The notes beneath the pieces were generated by a model that searched no databases, had not been told where the DNA came from, and saw only the letters and a program-made list of their open reading frames with translations. Made by a program: the position numbers and the translations under genes. Of a DNA stretch of 64,000 nt, positions 17,424-26,349 are shown in pieces (position 1 is the first letter of the stretch; each line of letters begins with the position of its first letter). The stretch is from Staphylococcus carnosus (GTDB lineage Bacteria; Bacillota; Bacilli; Staphylococcales; Staphylococcaceae): assembly GCF_900458435.1 (NCBI RefSeq), contig NZ_UHCT01000001.1:2294001-2358000 (forward strand). The letters run 5' to 3'.

Positions 17424-18415
17424 AATGCATCTTCCTCGTTAAGAATTTCAACACCTGTACCGATGTTGCTGGCGATAATTTGTTCTGGATCAAAGTATGA
17501 AGTAAGCTTGTCTATCACAGCTTGCTGATCTTTCTTTTGAACTAAGACTTTTACATTAGGACCTGCATCCATTGTAAAATAAGCAGGAATACCAGCTTCA
17601 CGGCAATCATGAACAAGAGACATTGCTTCGTAACTATCTGAAACTAAGTATGTAAATGGCGGTTCAGCACCTAAATTAGTAGCGTGCATTCGTAATCCAT
17701 TTGCTTCGAAAACTTCACCTAAACGTTTGAAATCTTTGTCTTTAATGGCTGCTTTTGCCTCTTCAATATCTGCTTCAACACGATCTAACCAATATTGATA
17801 AAAGCGAGATGTGTTGCGGGTTAATGACATACCTGCACGGCTTTTCACTTTTTTAGATTTATTATTAATCACTACAAAAATCATCGAAAGCTCATCTTCC
17901 CAATGTTCAGCATCAATCGGGTGACTGTATGAAGAAGCATCATCGTGTCCTTTTTCCCATTCAGCAAAGCCGCCGAAGATGCTTCTGCATGCAGAGCCCG
18001 AACCGCGTCTTGCGAGTCTCGATAAATCTTTATCTGAAAGTCTCATTTCCAGAGCTTCATTACAAGCAGCTGCAAGTGCTGCAAAAGCGCTGGCAGAAGA
18101 AGCTAATCCTGCCGCTGTAGGAACGAAATTAGTACTATCAATGCTTGCTTTTGTATGCGTACCTGCTTGTTTTCTCACTATATCTAAGTAAGCAGATATT
18201 TTTTGAGTTTCTTTTTCATTTGCTTTTTCACCATTTAAAAAGAAAGTGTCTTCTTCGAATGTTGGATCAAAGGTTACACGTGTTTCTGTATAGAATTTAT
18301 CTAAAGTCAAAGAAATACTATTATTCATTGGAATAATCAGTGTCTCATCTGCTTTTCCCCAGTATTTGATCAGCGCAATATTGGTATGCGCTCTCGCTTT
18401 GCCAGTTTTCGCCAC
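17420..18415 (-). CDS. mvaD: Diphosphomevalonate decarboxylase
   Basis: A 331-residue GHMP-family enzyme catalysing ATP-dependent decarboxylation of diphosphomevalonate to isopentenyl diphosphate. Family motifs are NIALIKYWGK near the N-terminus, GLASSASAFAAL near residue 107 and RRGSGSACRSIFGGF near 135. The start is a GTG ten bases after GGAGG. It begins six bases after mvaK1 ends and overlaps mvaK2, a tightly coupled operon. Confidence 0.97.
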   Translation of the reverse strand: MAKTGKARAHTNIALIKYWGKADETLIIPMNNSISLTLDKFYTETRVTFDPTFEEDTFFLNGEKANEKETQKISAYLDIVRKQAGTHTKASIDSTNFVPTAAGLASSASAFAALAAACNEALEMRLSDKDLSRLARRGSGSACRSIFGGFAEWEKGHDDASSYSHPIDAEHWEDELSMIFVVINNKSKKVKSRAGMSLTRNTSRFYQYWLDRVEADIEEAKAAIKDKDFKRLGEVFEANGLRMHATNLGAEPPFTYLVSDSYEAMSLVHDCREAGIPAYFTMDAGPNVKVLVQKKDQQAVIDKLTSYFDPEQIIASNIGTGVEILNEEDAL

Positions 18416-18421
18416 TTTGAA

Positions 18422-19345
18422 TTACCCTCCTAAACTCTCTATCCAAGTATGATGTGCGCCTGCTTTAGTCACTGCATTTACCACTTTTTCAGCTGTCGCA
18501 TAATCTTTCACGAGTGTAATGACACTTCCGCCTCGACCACTTCCTGTCAATTTCCCTGCAACCGCTCCAGCTTGTTTTGCTGCATTCAGCAATTTATCTA
18601 TTTTAGGGTGACTAACAGTTAAAGTTGCTAAGTATGATTGACATTCATTAAATATTTCAGCAAGCGCATCAAAGTTACGCATATTAATTGCTTGGTTTGC
18701 AGAATAAACTAATTGTCCAATACGGTCTATAAACTGTTTATTCTCTTTATTATTGTTTACTAATTCATGCACATCACGTACAGCCTCTTTGGTATTCCCT
18801 TTTATGCCAGTATCTAAAACTACCATGTATCCAGGAATACGTAATGATTCTAAAGAAGTAAATACGCCCTTTTGGAACCATGTCGGCTGATTTGAAACAA
18901 TCGTTTGTGCATCTATGCCGCTAGGTTTCCCATGTGCAATCATTTCAGCCCAGTTCACATGCTCAATTAATTCTTCATCACTCAAAGGTTTATCTAAAAA
19001 ATCAAATGCCGCTCTTGTAAAGGCTACGGCTACTGCTGCACTTGATCCTAATCCTCTAGATGGCGGTAATTTCGCCTCGATTTTAATCATAATCGGTGAT
19101 TCAATATGACTTTCTGCTTCAAATCTGCTGATTAATGCATGAAGGTGTTCAGGCGCATGTTCAACTTCCCCCTCATATACATCACTTATCATCGTTGAAA
19201 CAGCTAATTCAGGCATTTCTGCAATTTCTACTTTCACTTTCCCAGAAGAAAAAGGAATAGCTATTGCAGGTTCTCCAAATGTTACTGCATGTTCACCGAC
19301 TAATATAATTTTACCATTTGATTCTCCGTAGCCTGTTCGTGTCAT
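18422..19345 (-). CDS. mvaK1: Mevalonate kinase
   Basis: A 307-residue GHMP kinase that phosphorylates mevalonate, the first gene of the mvaK1-mvaD-mvaK2 operon. Motifs are GKIILVGEHAVTFG near residue 11, PPSRGLGSSAAVAVAFT near 100 (ATP loop) and KLTGSGRGGSVI near 270. This three-gene order is characteristic of staphylococci and other Gram-positive cocci. The ATG is preceded by GAAGGTGATG. No feedback domain is visible, though feedback by intermediates is known in the family. Confidence 0.97.
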   Translation of the reverse strand: MTRTGYGESNGKIILVGEHAVTFGEPAIAIPFSSGKVKVEIAEMPELAVSTMISDVYEGEVEHAPEHLHALISRFEAESHIESPIMIKIEAKLPPSRGLGSSAAVAVAFTRAAFDFLDKPLSDEELIEHVNWAEMIAHGKPSGIDAQTIVSNQPTWFQKGVFTSLESLRIPGYMVVLDTGIKGNTKEAVRDVHELVNNNKENKQFIDRIGQLVYSANQAINMRNFDALAEIFNECQSYLATLTVSHPKIDKLLNAAKQAGAVAGKLTGSGRGGSVITLVKDYATAEKVVNAVTKAGAHHTWIESLGG

Positions 19346-19779
19346 ATTCTCATCACCTTCAACACTTTCCCGAATTTCTTGAAGTATATCTGCATATCAA
19401 TTGCACGCTAAAACAGCCAGCCATTCTCTTTATGGACTGATAGATGGCTAGATATATTCTTAACTGAATGCATTTTTCTTATATACATATTGTCTTTATA
19501 TACTCTGTTTATTTTAAACATTTTGCTTATATATTACTATAAATTTTTGGAAATTGTTTAAATACCGTCTTATTATAGCTTATCTTTCATTTAATTTTAT
19601 CCTACTTTAGGTTGAAAAATTAAGACCAGATAATAAACTTCTCTCTTATTTTACCTAAAAACATAAATGATTTAAATCATTTGGACATAAATTTGTCATA
19701 AAAATACTGTGCTGCTTATTCATATAAAACACGCTAAATAGGAGATGCCTCGCTTTACAGCTGATTGCATCTCCATATT
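19346..19779. other. Intergenic region between lipL and mvaK1
   Basis: A 434-base AT-rich stretch behind mvaK1's promoter side. It holds the lipL terminator hairpin at its left end and an imperfect inverted repeat around AGCCA/TGGCT (19414-19451). No gene or clear operator is visible; the mva operon promoter must lie in its right part. Confidence 0.5.
19741..19774 (-). terminator. Hairpin behind lipL
   Basis: GGAGATGC and GCATCTCC pair perfectly over 8 bp. The minus-strand tail (TATTTAG) is only weakly T-rich, so termination is probable rather than certain. Confidence 0.6.
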
Positions 19780-20619
19780 TTAGTCATCCATTTTAGCATT
19801 GATTTTAGCATTCCGTTCAATCATACGATCAAAATACTTTTCAAATCGTGTCCATTCTTCATCTGTTACTGGGTCCATATTTAAAGTAGCACCTAAGTCT
19901 TTTAAAGAATGAAGCAATTTAAACATTACATCATTCACAGTTAAATCATGTCCTAATAATGTTTCTAACGAAGCCATGCATGAAGGATCAATATCCGGAT
20001 ATTTAAATTTTGTTTCTTCACCTTGTAATGCATGATTATAAAAATTACGCATCATTTCAGCACGTTCTTCTCCCGAACCTTCTACACATAAATAAATTTG
20101 GACTGCTATTCCACCACGTACTCGTCGTTGTGATATACCAGCAAATTTCTTACCATCAATACTCAAATCAAATTTACCAGGACAATAAGACCGCTCAATT
20201 TCTTTTGTGTCGATTTGAACATTTTCATCTTCGAACATCTTACAAATCAGCTCATACATTAAATTAAACGCCTTGTCGATGGATACTTCTGTCTTCCCTT
20301 TAAAAATTAAAGAGATATTCAAAATACCTTGATCTAACACAACACCTAAGCCGCCTGAATTGCGCACAATCACATTGTAACCACATTCATCTACTAGATA
20401 ACGAATGCCATCTTTCAAATGAGGCAATCGCGCATCATGGGTTCCTAAAATTACCGTGTGCTGATGAATCCAAGTACGGACCACACTGCATGATAAATCT
20501 TTGCCCGCACTTTCTGAAAAGGTATCGTCAAAAGCAAATGACTGCATTGGCGCTAAACCAGTAGAATGATCAATGTAGCGCCAATCTGAGCCATTAAAAT
20601 ATTCTTGTCTTAAATCCAT
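19780..20619 (-). CDS. lipL: Octanoyl/lipoyl-[GcvH]:protein N-octanoyltransferase (LipL)
   Basis: A 279-residue member of the LplA/LipB/LipL superfamily. It carries RNSGGLGVVLDQGILNIS (lipoate-binding segment, near residue 86) and SYCPGKFDLSI with the candidate catalytic cysteine at C146, the hallmark of LipL amidotransferases, which use a cysteine thioester. The enzyme moves octanoyl or lipoyl groups from GcvH to E2 subunits. Its ATG overlaps the stop of the phosphotransacetylase gene by one base (TAATG), so they are coupled. The same gene pair exists in S. aureus, where LipL is functional. Confidence 0.9.
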   Translation of the reverse strand: MDLRQEYFNGSDWRYIDHSTGLAPMQSFAFDDTFSESAGKDLSCSVVRTWIHQHTVILGTHDARLPHLKDGIRYLVDECGYNVIVRNSGGLGVVLDQGILNISLIFKGKTEVSIDKAFNLMYELICKMFEDENVQIDTKEIERSYCPGKFDLSIDGKKFAGISQRRVRGGIAVQIYLCVEGSGEERAEMMRNFYNHALQGEETKFKYPDIDPSCMASLETLLGHDLTVNDVMFKLLHSLKDLGATLNMDPVTDEEWTRFEKYFDRMIERNAKINAKMDD

Positions 20620-21608
20620 TATTGTAAAGTTTGTGCTGCAGTGATAATTGATAAGTTATAAACGTCTTCAGTTGAGCAACCGCGTGATAAGTCATTCACT
20701 GGAGAATTCAAACCTTGTAATACTGGTCCGATTGCTTCATAACCGCCTAAACGTTGTGCAATTTTATAACCAATATTTCCAGCTTCTAAGCTTGGGAAGA
20801 TGAAGACATTTGCATCGCCTTTAATTTTAGCATCTGGTGCTTTTTTAGCAGCTACTTTAGGAACAATCGCTGCATCAAATTGGAATTCACCATCGATAAC
20901 AACATCAGTTAATCCTTCTTCTTCCGTTTTTTCTTGTGCCAATTTAGTAGCTGATTCTACTTTTTCTACATCATCAGATTTTGCTGAACCTTTAGTTGAG
21001 AAGCTTAACAAAGCAACACGAGGATCCATTCCGAAACTTTTCGCTGTTTTTGCACTTTCAACAGCAATTTCTGCTAAGTCTGCTGCTTCTAATGTTGGAT
21101 TAATAGCACAATCTCCGAATACATATTGTTCGTCACCTTTAATCATAAAGAAAACACCTGATGTTTTAGACACACCTGGTTTTGTTTTAATAATTTGCAA
21201 TGCAGGACGCACTGTATCTCCAGTTGAATGTGCTGCACCACTTACGAGTCCATCAGCTTTACCAGTGTAAACAAGCATTGTTCCGAAATAATTCACATTA
21301 TTCAACATATCTTCAGCTTGTTCTTTTGTTGCTTTACCTTTACGACGCTCAACAAAAGCATCTACAAGTTCTGGTTTCAAGTCACTTGTTTCAGGTGTAA
21401 TGATTTCAATTCCAGAAATATCTAACCCTTTATCATCGGCAAGTGATTGAACTTTTTCAGCATCACCTAAAACGATAGGTTCTACATAATCAGTTGAATG
21501 TAATTTTACTGCTGCTGTTAATACGCGTTCATCTTCACCTTCCGGCAATACGATTTTTACGTTTTTTCCTGAAAGTTTGTCTTGTAATACATTTAATAAA
21601 CTAGGCAT
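20619..21608 (-). CDS. pta: Phosphate acetyltransferase
   Basis: A 329-residue enzyme interconverting acetyl-CoA and acetyl phosphate, full length for the short single-domain form (also named EutD). Visible family segments are LPEGEDERVLTAA near residue 20, GLVSGAAHSTGDTVRPAL near 120, and GSAKSDDVEKV near 212. GAGGAGG precedes the ATG. It overlaps lipL by one base, so acetyl-CoA metabolism and lipoate transfer are co-expressed. It connects with acetate overflow metabolism together with an acetate kinase encoded elsewhere. Confidence 0.96.
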   Translation of the reverse strand: MPSLLNVLQDKLSGKNVKIVLPEGEDERVLTAAVKLHSTDYVEPIVLGDAEKVQSLADDKGLDISGIEIITPETSDLKPELVDAFVERRKGKATKEQAEDMLNNVNYFGTMLVYTGKADGLVSGAAHSTGDTVRPALQIIKTKPGVSKTSGVFFMIKGDEQYVFGDCAINPTLEAADLAEIAVESAKTAKSFGMDPRVALLSFSTKGSAKSDDVEKVESATKLAQEKTEEEGLTDVVIDGEFQFDAAIVPKVAAKKAPDAKIKGDANVFIFPSLEAGNIGYKIAQRLGGYEAIGPVLQGLNSPVNDLSRGCSTEDVYNLSIITAAQTLQ

Positions 21609-21769
21609 AATGTCCTCCTCAAATTTACGAGTTTATTTTTACCATCCTTAATTATACGTCATTTAGAGCAACATTTCACGCGCTAATACATAATCAATTT
21701 CTATGCTTTCAATCACGCTTTATGATAGAATTTTTAGTGAAATAATAGATAATTAAAGGAGCGATTTAA

Positions 21770-22519
21770 ATGAGTCAAGCAGCAGAAACTTTAGATGGTT
21801 GGTACAGCCTCCATTTATTCTATGCAGTAGATTGGCCTACATTACGTCTTGTACCTGATGAAGACCGTATCCAAATCGTTCAAGAATTCCATGATTTCTT
21901 GGACAAATTAGCGTCAGTACGTGATGATCATAATGGCGACCATGCGCTATATAATATTACAGGTCAAAAAGCCGACATCCTTTTATGGGTTTTACGTCCT
22001 GAAATGCAAGAATTGAACTCAATCGAGCTCGCACTTAACAAATTACGTATTGCAGATTACTTAGTACCTACTTATTCATATGTTTCTATCATTGAACTCA
22101 GCAACTACTTAGCTGGCAAATCAGATGAAGACCCATATGAAAATCCGCATGTAAAAGCACGTTTATATCCTGAATTACCACATTCAGATTATATCTGTTT
22201 CTATCCAATGAACAAACGCCGTAATGAAACATACAACTGGTATATGCTATCAATGGAAGAACGCCAAAAATTAATGTATGACCATGGTATGATTGGTCGT
22301 AAATATGCTGGTAAAATCAAACAATTTATCACAGGATCAGTTGGTTTTGATGACTACGAGTGGGGTGTCACACTATTTGCACAAGACCCACTACAATTCA
22401 AAAAAATTGTTTATGAAATGCGCTTTGATGAAACTACAGCACGTTACGGCGATTTCGGCAGTTTCTTCGTAGGACATGTCTTGCCAGAAGAAACTTTAGA
22501 AACATTCTTCAGAATCTAA
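21770..22519 (+). CDS. hemQ: HemQ, coproheme decarboxylase
   Basis: A 249-residue chlorite-dismutase-fold protein. In Firmicutes this enzyme decarboxylates coproheme to heme b in the coproporphyrin-dependent pathway. The catalytic tyrosine Y145 (in YICFYPM) and proximal histidine H172 (in MYDHGM) are both at the positions known for the S. aureus enzyme. [19 protein letters not shown] follows. AAAGGAG precedes the ATG, and a strong terminator follows. The gene is monocistronic. Confidence 0.95.
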   Translation: MSQAAETLDGWYSLHLFYAVDWPTLRLVPDEDRIQIVQEFHDFLDKLASVRDDHNGDHALYNITGQKADILLWVLRPEMQELNSIELALNKLRIADYLVPTYSYVSIIELSNYLAGKSDEDPYENPHVKARLYPELPHSDYICFYPMNKRRNETYNWYMLSMEERQKLMYDHGMIGRKYAGKIKQFITGSVGFDDYEWGVTLFAQDPLQFKKIVYEMRFDETTARYGDFGSFFVGHVLPEETLETFFRI

Positions 22520-22557
22520 ACTATCAATGAAATCAAAATGATATTCAAATTAATTAT

Positions 22558-22603
22558 AAATGCCTCGGTAAAGTAAAACCTTCATTTTACCGGGGCATTT
22601 TCA
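22558..22603 (+). terminator. Terminator of hemQ
   Basis: AAATGCCTCGGTAAA pairs with TTTACCGGGGCATTT (one T-G pair), followed by TTTTC. Confidence 0.9.
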
Positions 22604-22808
22604 TATTCGCGTTAAATAAGTTTTATTAAATAAAATCCCTAACATATATTTATACTTTTAAGCCTCATTTTTGACGTACACTATAAAAAAGTGGATTAAA
22701 CTATAAAAAAGTTGTATAACAGGCTTAAAGAAACCGTTTTCATATCGTACGAATTCTACGACTTCATTCAAATGAAACAAATTGATTTCAAAAAATAAAA
22801 ACTAAAGG

Positions 22809-22945
22809 ATTAAAAAATTAACATCAGCGGAACAGCAAAATGTCTTATTGGAAAAGATGGTTCAGCAATAAGCGACTCAGTTTTAGGACCTATAGGATTT
22901 TGAGGTGGCGGTCTAGTAGGTATAACGACATTTTGTGATATCTAA
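22809..22945 (+). pseudogene. Decayed bacteriocin-like precursor gene
   Basis: Two frames combine into a class II bacteriocin-like precursor. A leader-like segment (KKLTSAEQQNVLLEK) occupies one frame from about 22812. A Gly-rich segment occupies another: IGKDGSAISDSVLGPIGF, then a TGA where TGG (Trp) would restore it, then GGGLVGITTFCDI and a stop at 22943. AAAGG lies just upstream but no ATG. The frameshift and nonsense codon make it a pseudogene if the reading is right. The family assignment is inferred from leader and Gly-rich hydrophobic composition only. Confidence 0.35.
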
Positions 22946-23013
22946 TAAAGATAGTAAATGTCTTAAAATCAGTGATTTTCTTATTTAAGACATAATTAAA
23001 CGCTAAAGGATTG

Positions 23014-23160
23014 ATGTATAATGCAATACCGATTATCTACTTCTTCTTTATCATTTGGATTATCACATATAAAAGAAAAATAAAGATAAATATAAAAAAC
23101 TGTACTAAAAACATTGCTTATCTATGTATAAAGACGAACGGAACTTGCCTATTTACTTAG
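23014..23160 (+). CDS. Candidate 48-residue one-helix membrane peptide
   Basis: A frame of 48 codons starts MYNAIPIIYFFFIIWIITY followed by a basic stretch (KRKIKINIKN), a single membrane segment with positive-inside tail. AAAGGA lies only three bases before the ATG, closer than ideal. It follows the decayed bacteriocin-like gene, where a small immunity peptide would be expected. Its last codons run into the hairpin at 23140, so the true 3' end is doubtful. An overlapping shorter frame (ATG at 23021) exists. Confidence 0.3.
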   Translation: MYNAIPIIYFFFIIWIITYKRKIKINIKNCTKNIAYLCIKTNGTCLFT

Positions 23161-23176
23161 CGCAAGTTCCTTTTTG
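23140..23176 (+). terminator. Terminator of the bacteriocin-like remnant region
   Basis: GGAACTTGC and GCAAGTTCC form a 9-bp perfect stem followed by TTTTTG. Confidence 0.88.
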
Positions 23177-23235
23177 CTCCCATTTATAGTCATGCTATAT
23201 AATATATAAGTCAAAGACAGAATACTGCACAACAC

Positions 23236-23494
23236 AAAAAGTGAGCGACACCTATGTACCACCCTCTGTATGCTGCCTAACACAGCCTAAACAATAGTGG
23301 CACTGACCAAAGGCATCCCTCACTCTAAATGCCGGCAGTATCTGCCTGCAAGCGCACACGTGTATGGCTTGTAAATACAGTGTCGCTCATCCCTTGTGTA
23401 GTGTCCCTGGAGAACTTTGCCACTACTTGTCAATCTCTCTGGTTAACTGCGAAGCGATGCCAACCGTCGCTACTCAGTTAACAGCTTTCAACAG
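23236..23494 (-). ncRNA. Candidate structured RNA, about 260 nt
   Basis: Reading leftwards, a TATAAT box (23501-23506) is followed by GTTAACTG/CAGTTAAC with an inner AGCGA/TCGCT stem (23442-23482). A GTAGTG/CACTAC hairpin comes next (23398-23426), then a 10-bp closing stem, TGAGCGACAC/GTGTCGCTCA (23242-23251 with 23380-23389). Inside that lie GGCAG/CTGCC and GGCAT/ATGCC stems. The closing stem is followed on the minus strand by TTTTT (23236-23240), so the whole looks like an independent RNA ending in its own terminator helix. GC content is clearly above the flanks. It does not look like RNase P, tmRNA, SRP or 6S RNA. Confidence 0.5.
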
Positions 23495-23500
23495 CCAACC

Positions 23501-23506
23501 ATTATA
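23501..23506 (-). promoter_or_regulatory. -10 box of the structured RNA candidate
   Basis: A perfect TATAAT on the minus strand, 8 to 10 bases before the inferred RNA start. The -35 region is weak (TTTCAA-like). Confidence 0.4.
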
Positions 23507-23925
23507 ACTTTAACCGTTTTGAAATATTTGAAACATAAAGTAATGATAAAAAAACCATATAATGGAACACCTCTAATTTACTTATATTCTATATTCAAAA
23601 TTAATTTTAAATTACACAACTACGACTTTCACAACATTCTATATTTCCATTCGTAGAGTCTTTTACTTATAGCTCATTTTATAATCAAATCCAAAAGCAT
23701 TTACTTTTAACCATTATATTCGTTCTCTTATTTTGTTGTTTTTTCAATTTATTTTAATATATTTTTTTATTCTTAGACCCATTTAAAGTGTCTTGATTCC
23801 TAATTTTTACATGAATATTACAAAATAATACCTTGAGTATCTTTAGTTTTTACGACATAATCGTAATAGTCCATGTAATTTTCAAAAAAATCGAAATTTA
23901 TGTGAAAATAAAATACGCCTATTAA
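23507..23925. other. AT-rich gene-free stretch before the exporter genes
   Basis: About 420 bases of very AT-rich sequence with short runs of T and A. I see no gene, repeat or convincing operator here. The promoter of the downstream exporter pair is presumably in its right-hand 100 bases. Confidence 0.5.
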
Positions 23926-24720
23926 ATGAGTGATAACATGATTTTAGGAAATAGAAACAGTTATATAGAAGATACACCTGAAGAAAAGTTGGCTAAAGAC
24001 GCTATTATGTTAGCTGGTAGAATTCTTTTGGAGTCCGGTGCTGAAGGAACACGAGTCGAAGGTACTATGAATCGAATGGCTGAAACTTTAGGATACAAAG
24101 AAAGCAACAGCTTCGTTACAAACACGGTCATCAATTTCTTATTAGATAACCAAACCACTCCCCGCATGTACCGAATCGAATCACGAGACACCAATTTAAT
24201 TAAAATTTCTCAAACGAATTCAGTCTCTCGTCAATTAAGTGCTGGTCAGATTACACTTAAAGAAGCATATGCGCAATTGAGACAAATATATAAAGATAAA
24301 CAGACACATGATTTATTATACAAAGGCATCGCAGCAGCAATTATTTCCATCAGTTTTTTATATCTGCAGACTGGAAATTTCATAGATATCTTAGCCACAA
24401 TTTTTGCAGGAAGCTTAGGTTATTTAGTTGTGGAATCATTATATCGCGCAAATTTAAAAACATTATTCATACCAGAATTTTTAGGATCTGCAGTGATAGG
24501 TGCTATTGCTATCTTTGGACACAGTATGGTGCCTGATGGTTCACTTTCTGCCATCATTATTGCATCCGTTATGCCGATCGTACCTGGTGTACTGATTACC
24601 AATGCAATTCAAGATTTATTTGGTGGTCATATGATGATGTTTACGACAAAATCTTTAGAAGCACTTGTGACTTCGTTCGGCATTGGTGCTGGCGTTGGCA
24701 CTATGCTGTTGATATTTTAG
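23926..24720 (+). CDS. Threonine/serine exporter, ThrE N-terminal-type subunit (DUF1212)
   Basis: A 264-residue membrane protein of the ThrE DUF1212 family. A cytoplasmic N-terminal half (EKLAKDAIMLAGRILLESGAEGTRVEGTM near residues 20-48) is followed by about five membrane segments, including PIVPGVLITNAIQDLFGGHMM. In this split form it works with the small DUF3815 subunit encoded next, together equivalent to one ThrE exporter. The ribosome site is weak (GAGTGA), so the internal ATG at residue 5 is a possible alternative start. Confidence 0.85.
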   Translation: MSDNMILGNRNSYIEDTPEEKLAKDAIMLAGRILLESGAEGTRVEGTMNRMAETLGYKESNSFVTNTVINFLLDNQTTPRMYRIESRDTNLIKISQTNSVSRQLSAGQITLKEAYAQLRQIYKDKQTHDLLYKGIAAAIISISFLYLQTGNFIDILATIFAGSLGYLVVESLYRANLKTLFIPEFLGSAVIGAIAIFGHSMVPDGSLSAIIIASVMPIVPGVLITNAIQDLFGGHMMMFTTKSLEALVTSFGIGAGVGTMLLIF

Positions 24721-24730
24721 GAGGTTGCTT

Positions 24731-25195
24731 ATGTTTTGGTTATTAAATTTTATATTCAGCTGCATCGCCTCCCTCTTCTTTTGTGTGATTTTTGATGCTC
24801 CCAAACGTATGTATATTTGGGCAGGATTAGTTGGTGCTTGTGGATGGATGGTTTATATTGTATTATTTCGCGGTTTAGAACTACATACGATCTACGCATC
24901 CTTTTTTGGCAGTTTAGCTTTAGGTCTCTTGAGCCATGTCATGGCACGTTTCAAAAAAGAGCCCGTTATCATTTTTATGGTACCAGGAATCATTCCTTTA
25001 GTACCTGGAGGATTAGCTTTTGATGCTACGAAGAGTCTTGTTATTTTACAATTCGGCAACGCTGTAAAGACTATGTTGGAAGTAACGCTAATTGCGGGCG
25101 CCATCGCAGCGGGTTTATTATTTTCAGACCAAATTGCACGTTTAGTAATTACCGGCAAAAGCACATTTCTTAAAAAAAGAAATTTAAACAATTAA
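24731..25195 (+). CDS. Threonine/serine exporter, small ThrE subunit (DUF3815)
   Basis: A 154-residue membrane protein with four hydrophobic segments and the signature MVPGIIPLVPGGLAFDA, the ThrE_2 domain. TAGGAGG lies six bases before the ATG, immediately after the stop of the upstream subunit gene, so both are co-translated. They likely export threonine, serine or related small solutes. A terminator follows. Confidence 0.86.
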   Translation: MFWLLNFIFSCIASLFFCVIFDAPKRMYIWAGLVGACGWMVYIVLFRGLELHTIYASFFGSLALGLLSHVMARFKKEPVIIFMVPGIIPLVPGGLAFDATKSLVILQFGNAVKTMLEVTLIAGAIAAGLLFSDQIARLVITGKSTFLKKRNLNN

Positions 25196-25198
25196 GGT

Positions 25199-25230
25199 GG
25201 ACCTGCAATAATTTATTGTAGGTTCTTTTC
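25199..25230 (+). terminator. Terminator of the exporter operon
   Basis: GGACCTGCAATA and TATTGTAGGTTC pair with one G-U, followed by TTTTC. Confidence 0.82.
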
Positions 25231-25384
25231 AATACTTATCTTTTTCTTCTTATATACTTTTTTTATAAAAGTTAAGAGAAAACACTTGCCTTTAATATTC
25301 AGAATATTTAAAATATAATTAAGAAGAACAAAAATACTACTCTAAAAACATCATACGAATAAAACGAAAGAAGGTATTTACATC

Positions 25385-26176
25385 ATGAAAAAACAACTTA
25401 AACTTTATTTTAAAGGTAGTCCTTCAGAAATTCGTTATTTAGAAGAACAGCAAAAAGACGGGTATATGCTGACAAACATTAAAAACGGCATTTATACTTT
25501 TGAAGAAAATTCGACTGTCAGCGATACGAAACTACAAGTAACTTTTGTTAGAAGCGAAGATTTAAAAGAACCAAATACTAAAGTAGAAAAAAGCCCTTTC
25601 CTTTCAGTTTTAGCAAAACAACTGAATTATTCTAAGTACACGGTACTCTATAGTTATTTAAAAGAAAAAGATAATCCTATTTATAATTTAGCAGACACTA
25701 AAGCAGCCGAACACGAATACCTCAGTTTTTTCAAACGTATCATTTTTAGTTTAGCAGTACTCACTATGTTCGTTTGTGTAGCCTTTTGGTCTTACTTTAC
25801 TGCGATTGGAAAGCCGTCATCAACACTTTTGATGCCAATGCAAATTATGATAAGTATTTTTATAATATTATCTCCGTTTAACATTCTAATCAACCGCCGT
25901 ATTAGAAAAAATTGCCCCAAAATCGAGGATGAACTTTATTTAAGTTATTCAGTTTCTGTTAAAAGCCCAGAATCACAGCCAGATATCGATAGCCTTAAAT
26001 TTTTAGGTGCATGGCGATACCAAACTGATAAAGAAGGTAAATATTACTATAATTTATTCAGCAAAGAGCCTAAGGATGTTATTTTAAAAAATGTAAGTGC
26101 AAAACTGCACTTGCCTGAAGAAGATGTTTATGTTTATTCACGATTTTATTTATTTCCAATAACGATGCATTTTTAA
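25385..26176 (+). CDS. Two-TM protein, possibly DUF2812-related
   Basis: A 263-residue protein with a soluble N-terminal half, two membrane segments (about residues 118-140 and 146-166) and a soluble C-terminal half. The N-terminal part (RYLEEQQKDGYMLTNIKNGIYTF) and the later GKYYYNLFSKEPKD resemble the repeated module of DUF2812 proteins, but the match is only by eye. AAGAAGG precedes the ATG. It stands alone, followed by a weak CTTGAAC/GTTCAAG hairpin (26181-26202). Function unknown. Confidence 0.7.
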   Translation: MKKQLKLYFKGSPSEIRYLEEQQKDGYMLTNIKNGIYTFEENSTVSDTKLQVTFVRSEDLKEPNTKVEKSPFLSVLAKQLNYSKYTVLYSYLKEKDNPIYNLADTKAAEHEYLSFFKRIIFSLAVLTMFVCVAFWSYFTAIGKPSSTLLMPMQIMISIFIILSPFNILINRRIRKNCPKIEDELYLSYSVSVKSPESQPDIDSLKFLGAWRYQTDKEGKYYYNLFSKEPKDVILKNVSAKLHLPEEDVYVYSRFYLFPITMHF

Positions 26177-26298
26177 TACTCTTGAACCTTTTTGCGTTCA
26201 AGAGAGGTTTAATATTTTAATTTTGAACTGTGTATTCATTTATACTATTGTCATCTCTAGGTTCTTCTTACCTATTTGAAAATATCAATCACGAAATA

Positions 26299-26348
26299 GA
26301 AAACAACAACCGTCCAACACTTTTATTAAAGTGGACGGTTGTTGTTTT
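26299..26348 (-). terminator. Terminator of the DedA gene, symmetric
   Basis: AAAACAACAACCGTCCA and TGGACGGTTGTTGTTTT form a perfect 17-bp stem, directly behind the DedA stop; it can work on both strands. Confidence 0.9.
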
Positions 26349-26349
26349 A

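Noticed and set aside
23236..23494. RNase P RNA, tmRNA, SRP RNA or 6S RNA as identity of the structured element
   Set aside because: The known conserved sequence blocks of these RNAs (as I recall them from S. aureus and Bacillus) are not present, and the overall size and stem layout differ.
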